28,336 nt of DNA from an uncultured Mailhella sp. (GTDB taxonomy: Bacteria > Desulfobacterota > Desulfovibrionia > Desulfovibrionales > Desulfovibrionaceae). The notes below the pieces were generated by a model. It saw only the letters and a program-made list of their open reading frames with translations. It did no database searches and was not told where the DNA came from. The position numbers and the translations under genes were made by a program. The stretch covers positions 1 through 28,336 of the forward strand of contig CAOMFZ010000006.1 of NCBI GenBank assembly GCA_948482415.1, given 5' to 3'. Shown piece by piece: positions 7,458 through 14,949 of this stretch. Position 1 is the first letter of the stretch, and each line of letters starts with the position of its first letter.

Positions 7458-9209
7458 TTAGCTTTGACTTTGGACAGGTGTAGATTTTTTTGTACAGCCG
7501 CTGCCAGTTGTTGGTTGGGGTAGTGGTCTTTGTTCATAATCACTTTGGGTCGGTGATTTTGAAAATTCTTTTACATCAACATAATCGGGCGCCTTGGGAA
7601 GTTCGTCCAAACGAATAATTTTAGGCGTAATCAAAATAAGGCGTTCCATGCGTCTGGTTCCCTTGGTGGTGCTTTTGAATAAGTGTCCGAGAACAGGGAT
7701 ATTTTTTAAAACAGGAACACCGCTGTCATTGTCGGTTTTTTCTTCGTAATAATAGCCGCCAATCAGCAAACTTTGATTGGAACCAACAATGGCCTGGGTA
7801 TTGATTTTGGTTTGTTTAATTGGGGCAATGCCGCCGCTTTTGAGGGGAGCATTATTATTGTCGTTTTGATTATCCTGCACATTAACCGCTAATTTAATGG
7901 ATGATGTACCGTCAGCATTTTTGATAATATGCGGGGTAACGCGTAAAATTGTTCCTGCTTCCACTTTGAAAAGGTCAACAGTTTCATAGCCCTCAACTTC
8001 TAAATAATAAGTGCTGGTATTTTCCAGACTTGCCTGTACATTGTCCACCGTCAAAACAGAGGGCTTGCCCAGCATGCGGGCTTCGCCGTCTTCCTGCAGT
8101 GCTTGAATTTTTGCAAGGAAAAAGTCAGACCCCATGGTGTAAATAGTGGAAAGAGAAAGTCCGCCGGCTCCCAGCTGACCGGCATTGGGAAGCGGACTGA
8201 ATCTGTCGGTATTGCTGCCCAGTTCTGCGCCGGCGCTCCAGCCTTCATTGTGTTGGTTTCTGCCTTGATAGGTTATGCCGAGTTCTCTGCTGAAATTGGT
8301 ATTAATGTCCACAATAGCCGCGTGAATTTCGACCAGTTCAACAGGCTTGTCAAGGTCTGCAATGACATCGGCATAATAAGGCATGCGGTAGGAAGCGTCA
8401 TTGATAATAACGGCATTGACGCGGGGGTCTGCCATGATATTGGAGGCATTGAAATTTTGCGTGGAGCTTTCTGTCTGCTTTTCTTCTGTTTCTTCATTGC
8501 CAACAGCACTGAGCCCAGAGCCGTTTAAACCCTCAACTGTTGCTTTATGCTGTTTCTGGCGGCTGGGAGAAACTGTTTCACCTGTAAGCATAGCGCGTAA
8601 AATTGTGGCAACGCCCGGAATGGTAATGTCTTTATCCATGCTGGAAATGGTAATATCATCAGCCCATGCATATTTGAGCGGGAAAACTTTCATTACCGTC
8701 TGCTGCATTTGGATTTGTTCAAAAGAATTGGCAGCCTGAAGGATTTTGTCAATATAGCTCTGCGGCCCCTGAATATGGATAATGGAACCGTTTTTCCCTA
8801 TGGAGGGCATGAGATCAGGTGAAAAAACACGGGCATCTTTTAAGAGTGCATACATTTGTTTTACACTCATTGCCTGCGGAGATACATATCCCTGATTAAA
8901 TTCATTTACATTATAAAAATAAAGTGTTTTATCAATATGATAGTAAGCCACCTGAAAGGCAGAATGCATACTGCTCAGAAAATCATTGGGATTGATATTT
9001 TTAAAGCGTCCGCTGATTTTTCCTTCAATTTCCGGGGAAACAACAGCCGTGTAGTTTTGGGATTTTGCAAACTGCATAAGCACGGTATTGATATCCTGCT
9101 GTTCTGCATAATAGGAGAACGGATTATTAAAGGACAAAGCCCCCATGGCAATACGGGGGATAATCAGGCTTGTTATCACAAAGAAAAGGAAAATAATTTT
9201 TTTCTGCAT
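7458..9209 (-). CDS. sctC: SctC, outer-membrane secretin
   Basis: The protein has 583 residues. It has a Sec signal peptide (about 1-23, cleavage near AMGA), N0 (about 30-100, starting FSYYAEQQDINTVLMQFA), N1 (about 110-170) and N3 (about 172-290) periplasmic domains, and a C-terminal secretin core (about 290-535). The core ends with the family signature VPVLKNIPVLGHLFKS and a terminal beta-strand MERLILITPKIIRL. N3 contains a polar insertion (about 212-255, S/T/E/Q-rich). A 45-residue tail follows the core and carries a single Cys (about residue 572). In other systems the tail binds a pilotin; no pilotin gene is visible here. It starts 1 nt after the preceding chaperone gene. Confidence 0.96.
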   Translation of the reverse strand: MQKKIIFLFFVITSLIIPRIAMGALSFNNPFSYYAEQQDINTVLMQFAKSQNYTAVVSPEIEGKISGRFKNINPNDFLSSMHSAFQVAYYHIDKTLYFYNVNEFNQGYVSPQAMSVKQMYALLKDARVFSPDLMPSIGKNGSIIHIQGPQSYIDKILQAANSFEQIQMQQTVMKVFPLKYAWADDITISSMDKDITIPGVATILRAMLTGETVSPSRQKQHKATVEGLNGSGLSAVGNEETEEKQTESSTQNFNASNIMADPRVNAVIINDASYRMPYYADVIADLDKPVELVEIHAAIVDINTNFSRELGITYQGRNQHNEGWSAGAELGSNTDRFSPLPNAGQLGAGGLSLSTIYTMGSDFFLAKIQALQEDGEARMLGKPSVLTVDNVQASLENTSTYYLEVEGYETVDLFKVEAGTILRVTPHIIKNADGTSSIKLAVNVQDNQNDNNNAPLKSGGIAPIKQTKINTQAIVGSNQSLLIGGYYYEEKTDNDSGVPVLKNIPVLGHLFKSTTKGTRRMERLILITPKIIRLDELPKAPDYVDVKEFSKSPTQSDYEQRPLPQPTTGSGCTKKSTPVQSQS

Positions 9210-9210
9210 A

Positions 9211-9642
9211 TTAAAATTTCATTCCTGCCATGGAAAACGAAAACGGTGATCTTTGGCTGCTTCCCTGTGCAAGGGCAGTATGCCAAATATCCGCGTCATT
9301 GAGAATTTCTTTTGCAGTCTGCAAAATTTGTTCTTCAGCCATGTCTTGTTTCAATATAATACGGTGTAAATAAACAGTATTTTCCTGTATGGAAAGAATG
9401 GATTTTTTCTTTTTATACATACCGGCAGCTTTTGCAGCAATATTTTGTATAAAATTTTCTCCCTCATTTCCCTGAGGAACAGCGGCTATTTTTACAAGAA
9501 AAATACAATCTTGCCCATTGGGGGAGAAAAGGGAAAATTCCACATTGTTATCAAGGAAAAAGCAGTATTTTCCCTGGGCATTTTGTTGCGGCATTTTCCA
9601 TTTTGCATGCGAACAAAGTGTATTAATAACGGTTTGCAGCAT
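9211..9642 (-). CDS. yscB: YscB-like class I secretion chaperone
   Basis: The protein has 143 residues and an alpha/beta CesT-like fold pattern: N-terminal helix, strands GKYCFFLDNN and DCIFLVKIA, central helix, strands KSILSIQENTVYLHRI, and a C-terminal helix. It lies directly before sctC, where Yersinia has yscB (137 residues). By eye it matches YscB along its length, including the N-terminal helix plus QG(V/K)Y strand and the C-terminal PFS motif. YscB pairs with SycN to escort the gatekeeper YopN, and a SycN-like gene follows sctW in this locus. A general class I chaperone for another substrate remains possible. Confidence 0.7.
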   Translation of the reverse strand: MLQTVINTLCSHAKWKMPQQNAQGKYCFFLDNNVEFSLFSPNGQDCIFLVKIAAVPQGNEGENFIQNIAAKAAGMYKKKKSILSIQENTVYLHRIILKQDMAEEQILQTAKEILNDADIWHTALAQGSSQRSPFSFSMAGMKF

Positions 9643-9689
9643 AAATACTCCCTCAATTTAAATACTGGGATTTTTGTTTCTTGTCAAAT

Positions 9690-10385
9690 TTATCCCAAAA
9701 TTTTTGTGCGTGTCTGGTTCATATTTTCCTGAATGGCATTTTGGGTATCAAGAGCCTTTTGGACAAGTTCCTTGAGAGCCTGGTCAAGAGAATCCAGCTG
9801 ATCATTCATTGCTTTGATTTGTTCTTGCTGAGCCTGAAGTTTCGTTGTTTCAGCGTCAAAGAAAGAGCCGGCTGATTGCGTAGCTCCATTCAAAGCACCT
9901 GAAAATCCTGATGCAATGTTGTTATAACTGGTCATAAACACCTGGTCTTTTCCTGTTGCCTGTAAACCAATTCCTCCAAAACCCATGCCAATGGACATGG
10001 CGCCGGTTGCCACACCCAGCACTAATTGGGTAATAGCTTTATTTTGTATGTTTTTTGCCTGTTCCATAATATTATCAATTTCCATTTCCGTTTGCAGAGC
10101 TTTTTGGTCGCGTGTTGCCTGACGCTGTTCTGCACTCATTTGTGTAATAAGGCTTAATGCTTTTGCCCACATGGAAGAAGCACCGGTAAGTCCTGCTTTC
10201 ATGTCAGAGGAGGAAATGGTGGGGTTTTCAAGCGTAGGACCAGATGCTGTGTTTGCCGCTTTTGTTTTTGCGGCAGGAACGGAATCTTGTGCTGTCTGTG
10301 TTTTTGCGGCTTGTTCAGCTGAAGAAAAATTTAAATTATATAATTCATAAATGGTTGAATTGTTATTTAAGTTTACTTGTGACAT
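9690..10385 (-). CDS. sctB: SctB, minor translocator (YopD/IpaC-like)
   Basis: The protein has 231 residues and lacks a signal peptide. It has one glycine-rich hydrophobic segment (about 117-143, AITQLVLGVATGAMSIGMGF) and a C-terminal amphipathic coiled coil (about 175-220). This single-span architecture is that of the second pore-forming translocator. It directly follows the two-hydrophobic-segment translocator and the SycD-type chaperone, the classical lcrH-yopB-yopD order. The protein would be secreted and inserted into the host membrane with SctE. Confidence 0.85.
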   Translation of the reverse strand: MSQVNLNNNSTIYELYNLNFSSAEQAAKTQTAQDSVPAAKTKAANTASGPTLENPTISSSDMKAGLTGASSMWAKALSLITQMSAEQRQATRDQKALQTEMEIDNIMEQAKNIQNKAITQLVLGVATGAMSIGMGFGGIGLQATGKDQVFMTSYNNIASGFSGALNGATQSAGSFFDAETTKLQAQQEQIKAMNDQLDSLDQALKELVQKALDTQNAIQENMNQTRTKILG

Positions 10386-10420
10386 AGTTTGCTCCTGTGT
10401 TTTGCTCTTACGATTAGCTG

Positions 10421-11449
10421 TTATGCAAAACTGGGTGAGCCTGTTAAAATGGCTGTTTGGGTTGCATTGCTGTTGTCCACAATATCTTTTACCTTGCCAA
10501 GCAAGTCATTGCTCCGCTGCATTTCGGATTCAATAAGGTCTTTTTCCATTTCTGATGATTGGCGGATACGTTCCAGAATGGCTTCCAGTTCCTTTTGGCT
10601 GGCTTTAGAAGTATTTACCTGATATTCAACGACAGAACCGGCAATAGTTGTTGCTCCTGTTCCTATTGAAATAACAGAGTTGGTAATATTGAGACCCTTT
10701 TGTACATTATTGAGTGTATTTAAAGAACCGGATAATTTTGCCGCACCGTCAGCAAGTTTTGCTGTACTGGAAGCAGCATTTGAGAAACCGGCACCAAGGC
10801 TTAACGCAATACTGGTAAGCGCCATGGCTCCATACATAGCCATGCCAAAATAGCCTGCTGCCTCATCACTCATACCGCAGGCTTTGCCAAGTTCCGTAAA
10901 GCCTTTCGTCAGGCTTGCCTCGCCGTTTGATGCAAGTGAAATAATTGAATCCACTGCCATAACCGCACCAATAGCACCCGCTGCAATAAGCAAAGGGTTG
11001 CCTGTCATAACGCCCACGGCAATGGTCGCTGCCGCGGCGATTGCACCAATGACAGCACCAATGGCAGAAAAGATTTTTTGAAAGACATTGAGGACTTTTT
11101 GCTGTTTCATCTTGTCGAGTTGTTTGCCAAGCTCTTCAAGATTTTTTTCATTCACTTCTTTTTGTTCTGCCGCTTTTGCTTCAAGGCTTGTTAAACCTGC
11201 CTGACAGTTTGTTTTTCTCTGTTCAAAACCAAGAGCATCTATGAGCGTTTCAAGGGAAAGTCCATGGTGTGAAGGAGCAGGCAATTCAGGAACATCGGAT
11301 TTTGCTGATGTGCTTGCCGTATTTGCTTTTGGAAGTCCCTCTGTCTGGAGCTTCTGCAAACTTTGGTTTAATGCCTGCAAGGTTGATGCATAAAGCTCTT
11401 CAATATTGTTTATACTGGATTGACCGGAATTTTGTATTTGCATTGACAT
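10421..11449 (-). CDS. sctE: SctE, major pore-forming translocator (YopB/IpaB-like)
   Basis: The protein has 342 residues from the chosen ATG. It has a coiled coil (about 85-120) and a long hydrophobic hairpin (about 120-170, rich in Ala, Gly and Ile). A second hydrophobic segment lies at about 200-222 (MAMYGAMALTSIALSLGAGF), and the C-terminal half is helical. This is the layout of the SctE translocators that form the host membrane pore with SctB. An upstream in-frame ATG at 11476 would add nine residues. I prefer 11449 because GCGGGA lies 6-8 nt before it, whereas the upstream ATG has no visible ribosome binding site. It lies between its SycD-type chaperone and sctB. Confidence 0.88.
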   Translation of the reverse strand: MSMQIQNSGQSSINNIEELYASTLQALNQSLQKLQTEGLPKANTASTSAKSDVPELPAPSHHGLSLETLIDALGFEQRKTNCQAGLTSLEAKAAEQKEVNEKNLEELGKQLDKMKQQKVLNVFQKIFSAIGAVIGAIAAAATIAVGVMTGNPLLIAAGAIGAVMAVDSIISLASNGEASLTKGFTELGKACGMSDEAAGYFGMAMYGAMALTSIALSLGAGFSNAASSTAKLADGAAKLSGSLNTLNNVQKGLNITNSVISIGTGATTIAGSVVEYQVNTSKASQKELEAILERIRQSSEMEKDLIESEMQRSNDLLGKVKDIVDNSNATQTAILTGSPSFA

Positions 11450-11484
11450 AATGTTTCCCGCTGAACTTCTTTGCAATGGATGTT

Positions 11485-11976
11485 TTAATCTTGATTTTCT
11501 TCTAAAAGTTTAAGAATTTCCCGGGCTTTTTCTTTGCAAAGCCGATGTTCACTATTGTTGTCATCACCCATAGTGAGGAGTGATTTTATACTTCCAATTG
11601 CACTTTCCTTGTTTCCCATTTTTAAGAAACACTGGCTTGCGTAAAAGAATGGAAGTGGATTTTTGAGCTGTGTAGCCAAACCAGCCATGCTGTAGGCGTC
11701 AATAGCCTGCTGATATTTTTCAAGAGCCTGACGGCAGCCGGCAAGACCCATCCAATATTTTTCTTCATCATGTCTATACAGACAAAGAGCCTGGAAAATG
11801 GTTTCTGCACTGGCATAGTCTTCTACTGTATAGCACTTGTAAGCAAGGCTATAAAGAGCTTCAAGAGTTTGGGGATCGGTATTGGTTGCCTGTGCAATGG
11901 TTAAACCGCCGGCAATGCCGTTGGCAATTTGTTTTATTTCTTCTTCGGAATAGTTGATAACAGGTTCATTGTTCAT
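11485..11976 (-). CDS. sycD: SycD/LcrH-type TPR chaperone of the translocators
   Basis: The protein has 163 residues with three tandem TPR motifs (about 40-140): an LYSLAYKCYTVEDYASAETIF-like repeat, an AGCRQALEKYQQAIDAYSMA repeat and an FYASQCFLKMGNKESAIGSI repeat. The N-terminal helix INYSEEEIKQIANGIAGG is typical of LcrH/SycD/IpgC class II chaperones. These bind the hydrophobic translocators before secretion and in some systems also act in regulation. The gene lies directly upstream of sctE and sctB, its expected clients. Confidence 0.93.
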   Translation of the reverse strand: MNNEPVINYSEEEIKQIANGIAGGLTIAQATNTDPQTLEALYSLAYKCYTVEDYASAETIFQALCLYRHDEEKYWMGLAGCRQALEKYQQAIDAYSMAGLATQLKNPLPFFYASQCFLKMGNKESAIGSIKSLLTMGDDNNSEHRLCKEKAREILKLLEENQD

Positions 11977-12026
11977 AGGATAGCCTCATGAAAGTTAAAG
12001 TCGTTGATATAAAAATGCAGAAAAAA

Positions 12027-12296
12027 TTACAGGCGAATGGCATTTCTTCTGCCTGTGCCTGCTTTTGAAGAAGCGACAGGCTTTTCAGCTTGGGCAGCTG
12101 TTTTTGCACTTGCCTGAATTGTATTTTTTAATTTATCCCATGTATCACGGTATTCGGCAGGAATATCTTTTTCCGCTGTTTTTAAATCTTCAAGAGTGAG
12201 ATTATTTGCTTTCATGGTTTCGTCAAATTGTTTGTTGAGCGCCTGAAGCTGGCTTTTGAGTTCGGCAATTTTTTGTTCCTGTTCGGCAAAGTTCAT
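12027..12296 (-). CDS. Small coiled-coil protein, possible filament-protein chaperone
   Basis: The protein has 89 residues. The first 45 form a heptad-patterned coiled coil (FAEQEQKIAELKSQLQALNK). A polar helix containing YRDTWDKLKNTI follows, then a basic, Ala/Ser-rich tail (KPVASSKAGTGRRNAIRL). I do not recognise a family with certainty. Its place between two EspA-like genes and the translocator chaperone, together with its small helical build, suggests a role like SseA/CesAB (chaperone of EspA/SseB filament proteins) or LcrG (partner of the tip protein). It begins 53 nt after the second EspA-like gene. Confidence 0.75.
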   Translation of the reverse strand: MNFAEQEQKIAELKSQLQALNKQFDETMKANNLTLEDLKTAEKDIPAEYRDTWDKLKNTIQASAKTAAQAEKPVASSKAGTGRRNAIRL

Positions 12297-12349
12297 AATT
12301 TTTTCCTTTTATTGTAAATTTATTAAAACTTATAAATGGAATATTGGTA

Positions 12350-12862
12350 TTATCCGCGCAAAATAGACATTAATGTATCGTTGCTGTCCTGAATTGCACT
12401 GTTGGCACCCTGAAGGAAAGAGTTATACTGGCTCATAAAGTCCTGAAGATAAACCATGTCTGTTTGGGTATAAGAACCAAGGGTTTCCTGATAGTTTGTC
12501 AGGGATTTGATATTATAATCCCATTCGTCACTTGTATGCAGATTGTCGCTGCCCGCAGTATCAAATTTTAATCCGTTTTTATTAAAATAATCAACCATAT
12601 CTTGAGGCATTTCCGTGCATTTGTCTTTTCCTGCATTTTTAGCCTGCTGCTGTAAATCTCTGGCTTTTGCAATCATATCCGCACATTCTTTTTGTTCTTT
12701 TTGAGCAGCTTCAATCTTATCCATATATGCTTCTGCCTGTGTTTTGCAGATGTTTGACTGTTCCAATTGCAGTTTTGCAAACATGAATTGAATACTTCTG
12801 CCTGTATCGCAGGAACTGACTGTTGCAATGGTGCTTGGTGCGTTTACTCCGCCGACTGACAT
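12350..12862 (-). CDS. EspA-like secreted filament/tip protein, copy 2
   Basis: The protein has 170 residues from the ATG preceded by CAGGAG at 7-nt spacing; an upstream in-frame start at 12922 lacks this site. Two long helices flank a variable middle. The N-terminal helix (about 20-70, IQFMFAKLQLEQSN to MIAKARDLQ) and the C-terminal helix (about 115-168) are nearly identical to copy 1, while residues 70-110 differ. By eye the helical layout, and the central MPQDMVDYFNKNG against EspA LPDEVISYIN, resemble EspA/SseB filament subunits. No other hydrophilic translocator (SctA) is found in the locus. It has conserved cysteines at 18, 39 and 60, and no signal peptide. Confidence 0.75.
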   Translation of the reverse strand: MSVGGVNAPSTIATVSSCDTGRSIQFMFAKLQLEQSNICKTQAEAYMDKIEAAQKEQKECADMIAKARDLQQQAKNAGKDKCTEMPQDMVDYFNKNGLKFDTAGSDNLHTSDEWDYNIKSLTNYQETLGSYTQTDMVYLQDFMSQYNSFLQGANSAIQDSNDTLMSILRG

Positions 12863-12921
12863 ATTTTTTCTCCTGTATTTAAAGTTAATTTGTGTTGATG
12901 CCGTATGCTTTTTAGTTATCA

Positions 12922-12930
12922 ATTATACCA
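12922..12930 (-). promoter_or_regulatory. Possible extended -10 promoter for the second EspA-like gene
   Basis: On the minus strand TGGTATAAT forms a perfect extended -10 (TGn plus TATAAT), about 60 nt before the start of copy 2 and just after the stop of copy 1. No good -35 hexamer is seen. The element also overlaps a weak 8-bp stem (ATGCCAAA with TTTGGTAT). It could add transcription of copy 2 and the genes beyond. Confidence 0.4.
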
Positions 12931-12947
12931 AATTTTTTGGCATGGAT

Positions 12948-13475
12948 TTATCCTTTCAAAATAGCCGTTAATGTATCATTGCTGTCCTGAATTGCACTGT
13001 TGGCACCCTGAAGGAAAGAGTTATACTGGCTCATAAAGTCCTGTAAATATACCATATCTGTTTGGGTGTAAGAACCCAGTGTTTCCTGATAGTTTGTCAG
13101 GGATTTGATATTATAGTCCCATTCATCAGGATTATTGGCAAGGTCATTACCCGTTGTATCATATTTGATACCGTGTTTATTATAATAATCTGCCATTTCC
13201 TGGGGCATCATGGATGCTTTTTTATCCCATGGACAATCGCCTGTTCCATTCTTGGCATTATTCTGCAGTTCTCTTGCTTTTGCAATCATATCCGCACATT
13301 CTTTTTGTTCTTTTTGAGCAGCTTCAATTTTATCCATATATGCTTCAGCTTGTGTTTTGCAGATATTTGATTGTTCCAGCTGCAGTTTTGCAAACATAAA
13401 TTGAATGCTTCTGCCTGTATCGCAGGAACTGACTGTTGCAATGGTGCTTGGTGCACTTACTCCGCTTACTGGCAT
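12948..13475 (-). CDS. EspA-like secreted filament/tip protein, copy 1
   Basis: The protein has 175 residues and is the first gene of the minus-strand operon. It starts about 44 nt after the predicted start site of a sigma-54 promoter. The N-terminal 70 and C-terminal 60 residues match copy 2 almost perfectly; residues about 70-112 vary in sequence and length (NGTGDCPWDKKASMMPQEM against KDKCTEMPQDM). Helix, variable loop, helix is the architecture of EspA/SseB filament proteins, and the C-terminal helix (YLQDFMSQYNSFLQGANSAI) looks like a polymerisation helix. It has cysteines at 18, 39, 60 and 81. It is the best candidate, with its paralogue, for the hydrophilic translocator. Family membership is judged by eye only. 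Confidence 0.75.
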   Translation of the reverse strand: MPVSGVSAPSTIATVSSCDTGRSIQFMFAKLQLEQSNICKTQAEAYMDKIEAAQKEQKECADMIAKARELQNNAKNGTGDCPWDKKASMMPQEMADYYNKHGIKYDTTGNDLANNPDEWDYNIKSLTNYQETLGSYTQTDMVYLQDFMSQYNSFLQGANSAIQDSNDTLTAILKG

Positions 13476-13529
13476 ATTCTTCTCCTTTATGAGTTGTGTT
13501 TTATTTGAGTAATTGTTGAGTAATGTTTT

Positions 13530-13545
13530 AGCAAAAAGTATGCCA
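13530..13545 (-). promoter_or_regulatory. Sigma-54 promoter of the minus-strand translocator/apparatus operon
   Basis: The minus strand reads TGGCATACTTTTTGCT, with GG and GC separated by exactly 10 nt as required for -24/-12 recognition and close to the consensus TGGCAC-N5-TTGCW. Transcription should begin near 13519, giving a leader of about 44 nt before the first EspA-like gene. Confidence 0.8.
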
Positions 13546-13607
13546 AAAGATGTGATAACAATAACTGACTAAAAATTTTCTTTTTTTTGTATTGTGTTAT
13601 AGTATTG

Positions 13608-13640
13608 CAAAAAAAATCTATGGTAAATGCCAAAAAAGTT
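13608..13640. promoter_or_regulatory. Element shared with the effector upstream region (copy A)
   Basis: The parts are CAAAAAAAAT, 4 nt, GGTAAA, then TGCCAAAAAAGTT. The same parts recur in the same order and orientation at 24927-24960, with TGCCAAGAAAGTT and slightly different spacing. It sits between the two divergent sigma-54 promoters. It may be a binding site for the locus activator or another shared regulator. Confidence 0.4.
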
Positions 13641-13762
13641 TGCATATTAAAAATAAATTTTTTTTGCATAGTTATTTGCTTTAATCTTAAAAATAATATA
13701 TAAGAAAATGAAAATAAGAACAAGTTAAAAATGTAATTTTTATGCTGTACCATGTATATGTT

Positions 13763-13778
13763 TGGTATGATTATTGCT
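13763..13778 (+). promoter_or_regulatory. Sigma-54 promoter of the sctW-sctV-sctSTU operon
   Basis: The sequence TGGTATGATTATTGCT has GG and GC exactly 10 nt apart and a TTGCT -12 block. The predicted start is near 13789, 30 nt before the sctW ATG. It shares TGG, AT at positions 5-6 and TTGCT with the two other sigma-54 sites in the window. Confidence 0.78.
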
Positions 13779-13818
13779 TAGCTTTTTGGGTAAAGTATTT
13801 TGAAAAAAGGATTGAGCT

Positions 13819-14946
13819 ATGGCTTTTGATTTTTCGGTACAAAATAATCAATTTTCAACTATGGCAGCGCAAAATACAGGAGCTGCCGGCGGAGCAAACA
13901 GTATCGGCTCTTTGCTGGGGCAGCAGGTACAGCTTATTTCTTCTCCTTTATCCCTGCTTGCCGATGCCGCAGAAGAAATGACCTTTGCAGTTGATACGAC
14001 AAAAGAATTTGAGCTTGAAGAAAGAAAAGACAGGGAAAAGACTGATGAAGCGACGAAGAAGCGTGTACAGCTGTATCAGGAACTTATGCACAAAGCCGGC
14101 AAGAATAAGCAGATTGACATTTTAAAAGACAGTCTGCAGGCAAAACCGGGAAAAGAAAATGCTCTTCGTGAGGCATTGCAGCAGTTTTCCGATTATACCG
14201 ATGCCTGGGCAAGCCTGAAAAGCATTGCAGAAGAATTTGAAAATGACCCCGCTGTCAGTGATGATGTAAAAACAGGTATTCGTGAAGCAATACAGGAACT
14301 TGAAGAAAAACACGGTGATGAAATAAAAACAGGGCTGCATGGTGCGCTGTCACGTTCCGGCTTTGAGGATATTGGCACAAGCGATGATACGCGTGATTTA
14401 TACAGACAGGTGACCTTTGATTTTACAAGCATTACAAATGCGTTCCAATATATTAATGAAAAATATGGTGATGCAGGTTTTGAGAAAGCAATGGACTTTT
14501 TGTTTGCGTCCATTTCCAGTGATATTTCCTCTGACAGTCCCAGCATGGATAAAACGCATTTGGAATTTGTGCACCAAAATTTGGGAAAAGTCCGTTTACT
14601 GCAAAGTGCCTATGTGCAATGTGAAAATTTGGTTAACCGCTGGGAAAATGAACATAAGGTCACAAACAGCGGCTTGAAATCCATGGATATTTTATCTGCT
14701 GTGGTGGGCTTTCGGGAAATCAATTATCTTGGCACAATGCATATCGAAGAAATTGCCCAAAAAGCAAAAGCTCCGGATATTGAACGGGAAGTTTTGTTTA
14801 TGCAGGATTTTGTGGGCATGCTGCGTCAGTTCCCGGATAAAATTTTTGATGATATGCAAACTTATCAAAAGGTTATGGACGTAGCCCAGCAAGCCCTTGA
14901 TAAAGTTATTGAACGTGAAGATGAATATTTAGCAGGTTTGGAGTAA
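13819..14946 (+). CDS. sctW: SctW gatekeeper (YopN/CopN/MxiC, with TyeA domain)
   Basis: The protein has 375 residues. The N-terminal 45 or so are polar, Gly/Ala/Gln-rich and likely a secretion signal with a chaperone-binding segment. An HrpJ/YopN-type helical domain follows (about 50-250), including EEMTFAVDTTKEFELEERK. The C-terminal 90 residues (about 285-375) resemble TyeA, which is a separate gene in Yersinia but fused in CopN, MxiC and InvE. SctW blocks effector secretion until host contact and sets the order translocators before effectors. The genes that follow encode SycN-like, SctX, SctY and SctV proteins, repeating the Yersinia virA order. Confidence 0.93.
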   Translation: MAFDFSVQNNQFSTMAAQNTGAAGGANSIGSLLGQQVQLISSPLSLLADAAEEMTFAVDTTKEFELEERKDREKTDEATKKRVQLYQELMHKAGKNKQIDILKDSLQAKPGKENALREALQQFSDYTDAWASLKSIAEEFENDPAVSDDVKTGIREAIQELEEKHGDEIKTGLHGALSRSGFEDIGTSDDTRDLYRQVTFDFTSITNAFQYINEKYGDAGFEKAMDFLFASISSDISSDSPSMDKTHLEFVHQNLGKVRLLQSAYVQCENLVNRWENEHKVTNSGLKSMDILSAVVGFREINYLGTMHIEEIAQKAKAPDIEREVLFMQDFVGMLRQFPDKIFDDMQTYQKVMDVAQQALDKVIEREDEYLAGLE

Positions 14947-14949
14947 ACT

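Larger units (their letters stand above)
13476..13818. other. Divergent intergenic control region between the two T3SS blocks
   Basis: This strongly AT-rich region of 343 bp separates the two operons. It carries two back-to-back sigma-54 -24/-12 elements (13530-13545 minus, 13763-13778 plus) with about 217 bp between them. An element shared with the effector promoter region (13608-13640) lies inside that gap. The 217-bp gap is a natural place for activator-binding enhancers. A short hydrophobic reading frame on the minus strand covers much of it but is judged spurious. Confidence 0.8.

Noticed and set aside
9666..9696. TGGGAT/ATCCCA hairpin between sctB and the YscB-like gene as terminator
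   Set aside because: The stem is short, the loop is about 20 nt, the repeat overlaps the sctB stop, and no proper T-run follows; the operon continues.
12350..13475. LcrV/PcrV/IpaD-type tip protein for the duplicated secreted proteins
   Set aside because: They have about 170-175 residues, far shorter than LcrV (over 300), and their two-helix build with a C-terminal polymerisation-like helix resembles EspA/SseB better.
13487..13753. Small hydrophobic minus-strand frame in the divergent intergenic region
   Set aside because: It covers the minus-strand sigma-54 promoter and the shared element, consists mostly of Phe/Ile/Leu/Lys from AT-rich DNA, and has no ribosome binding site.
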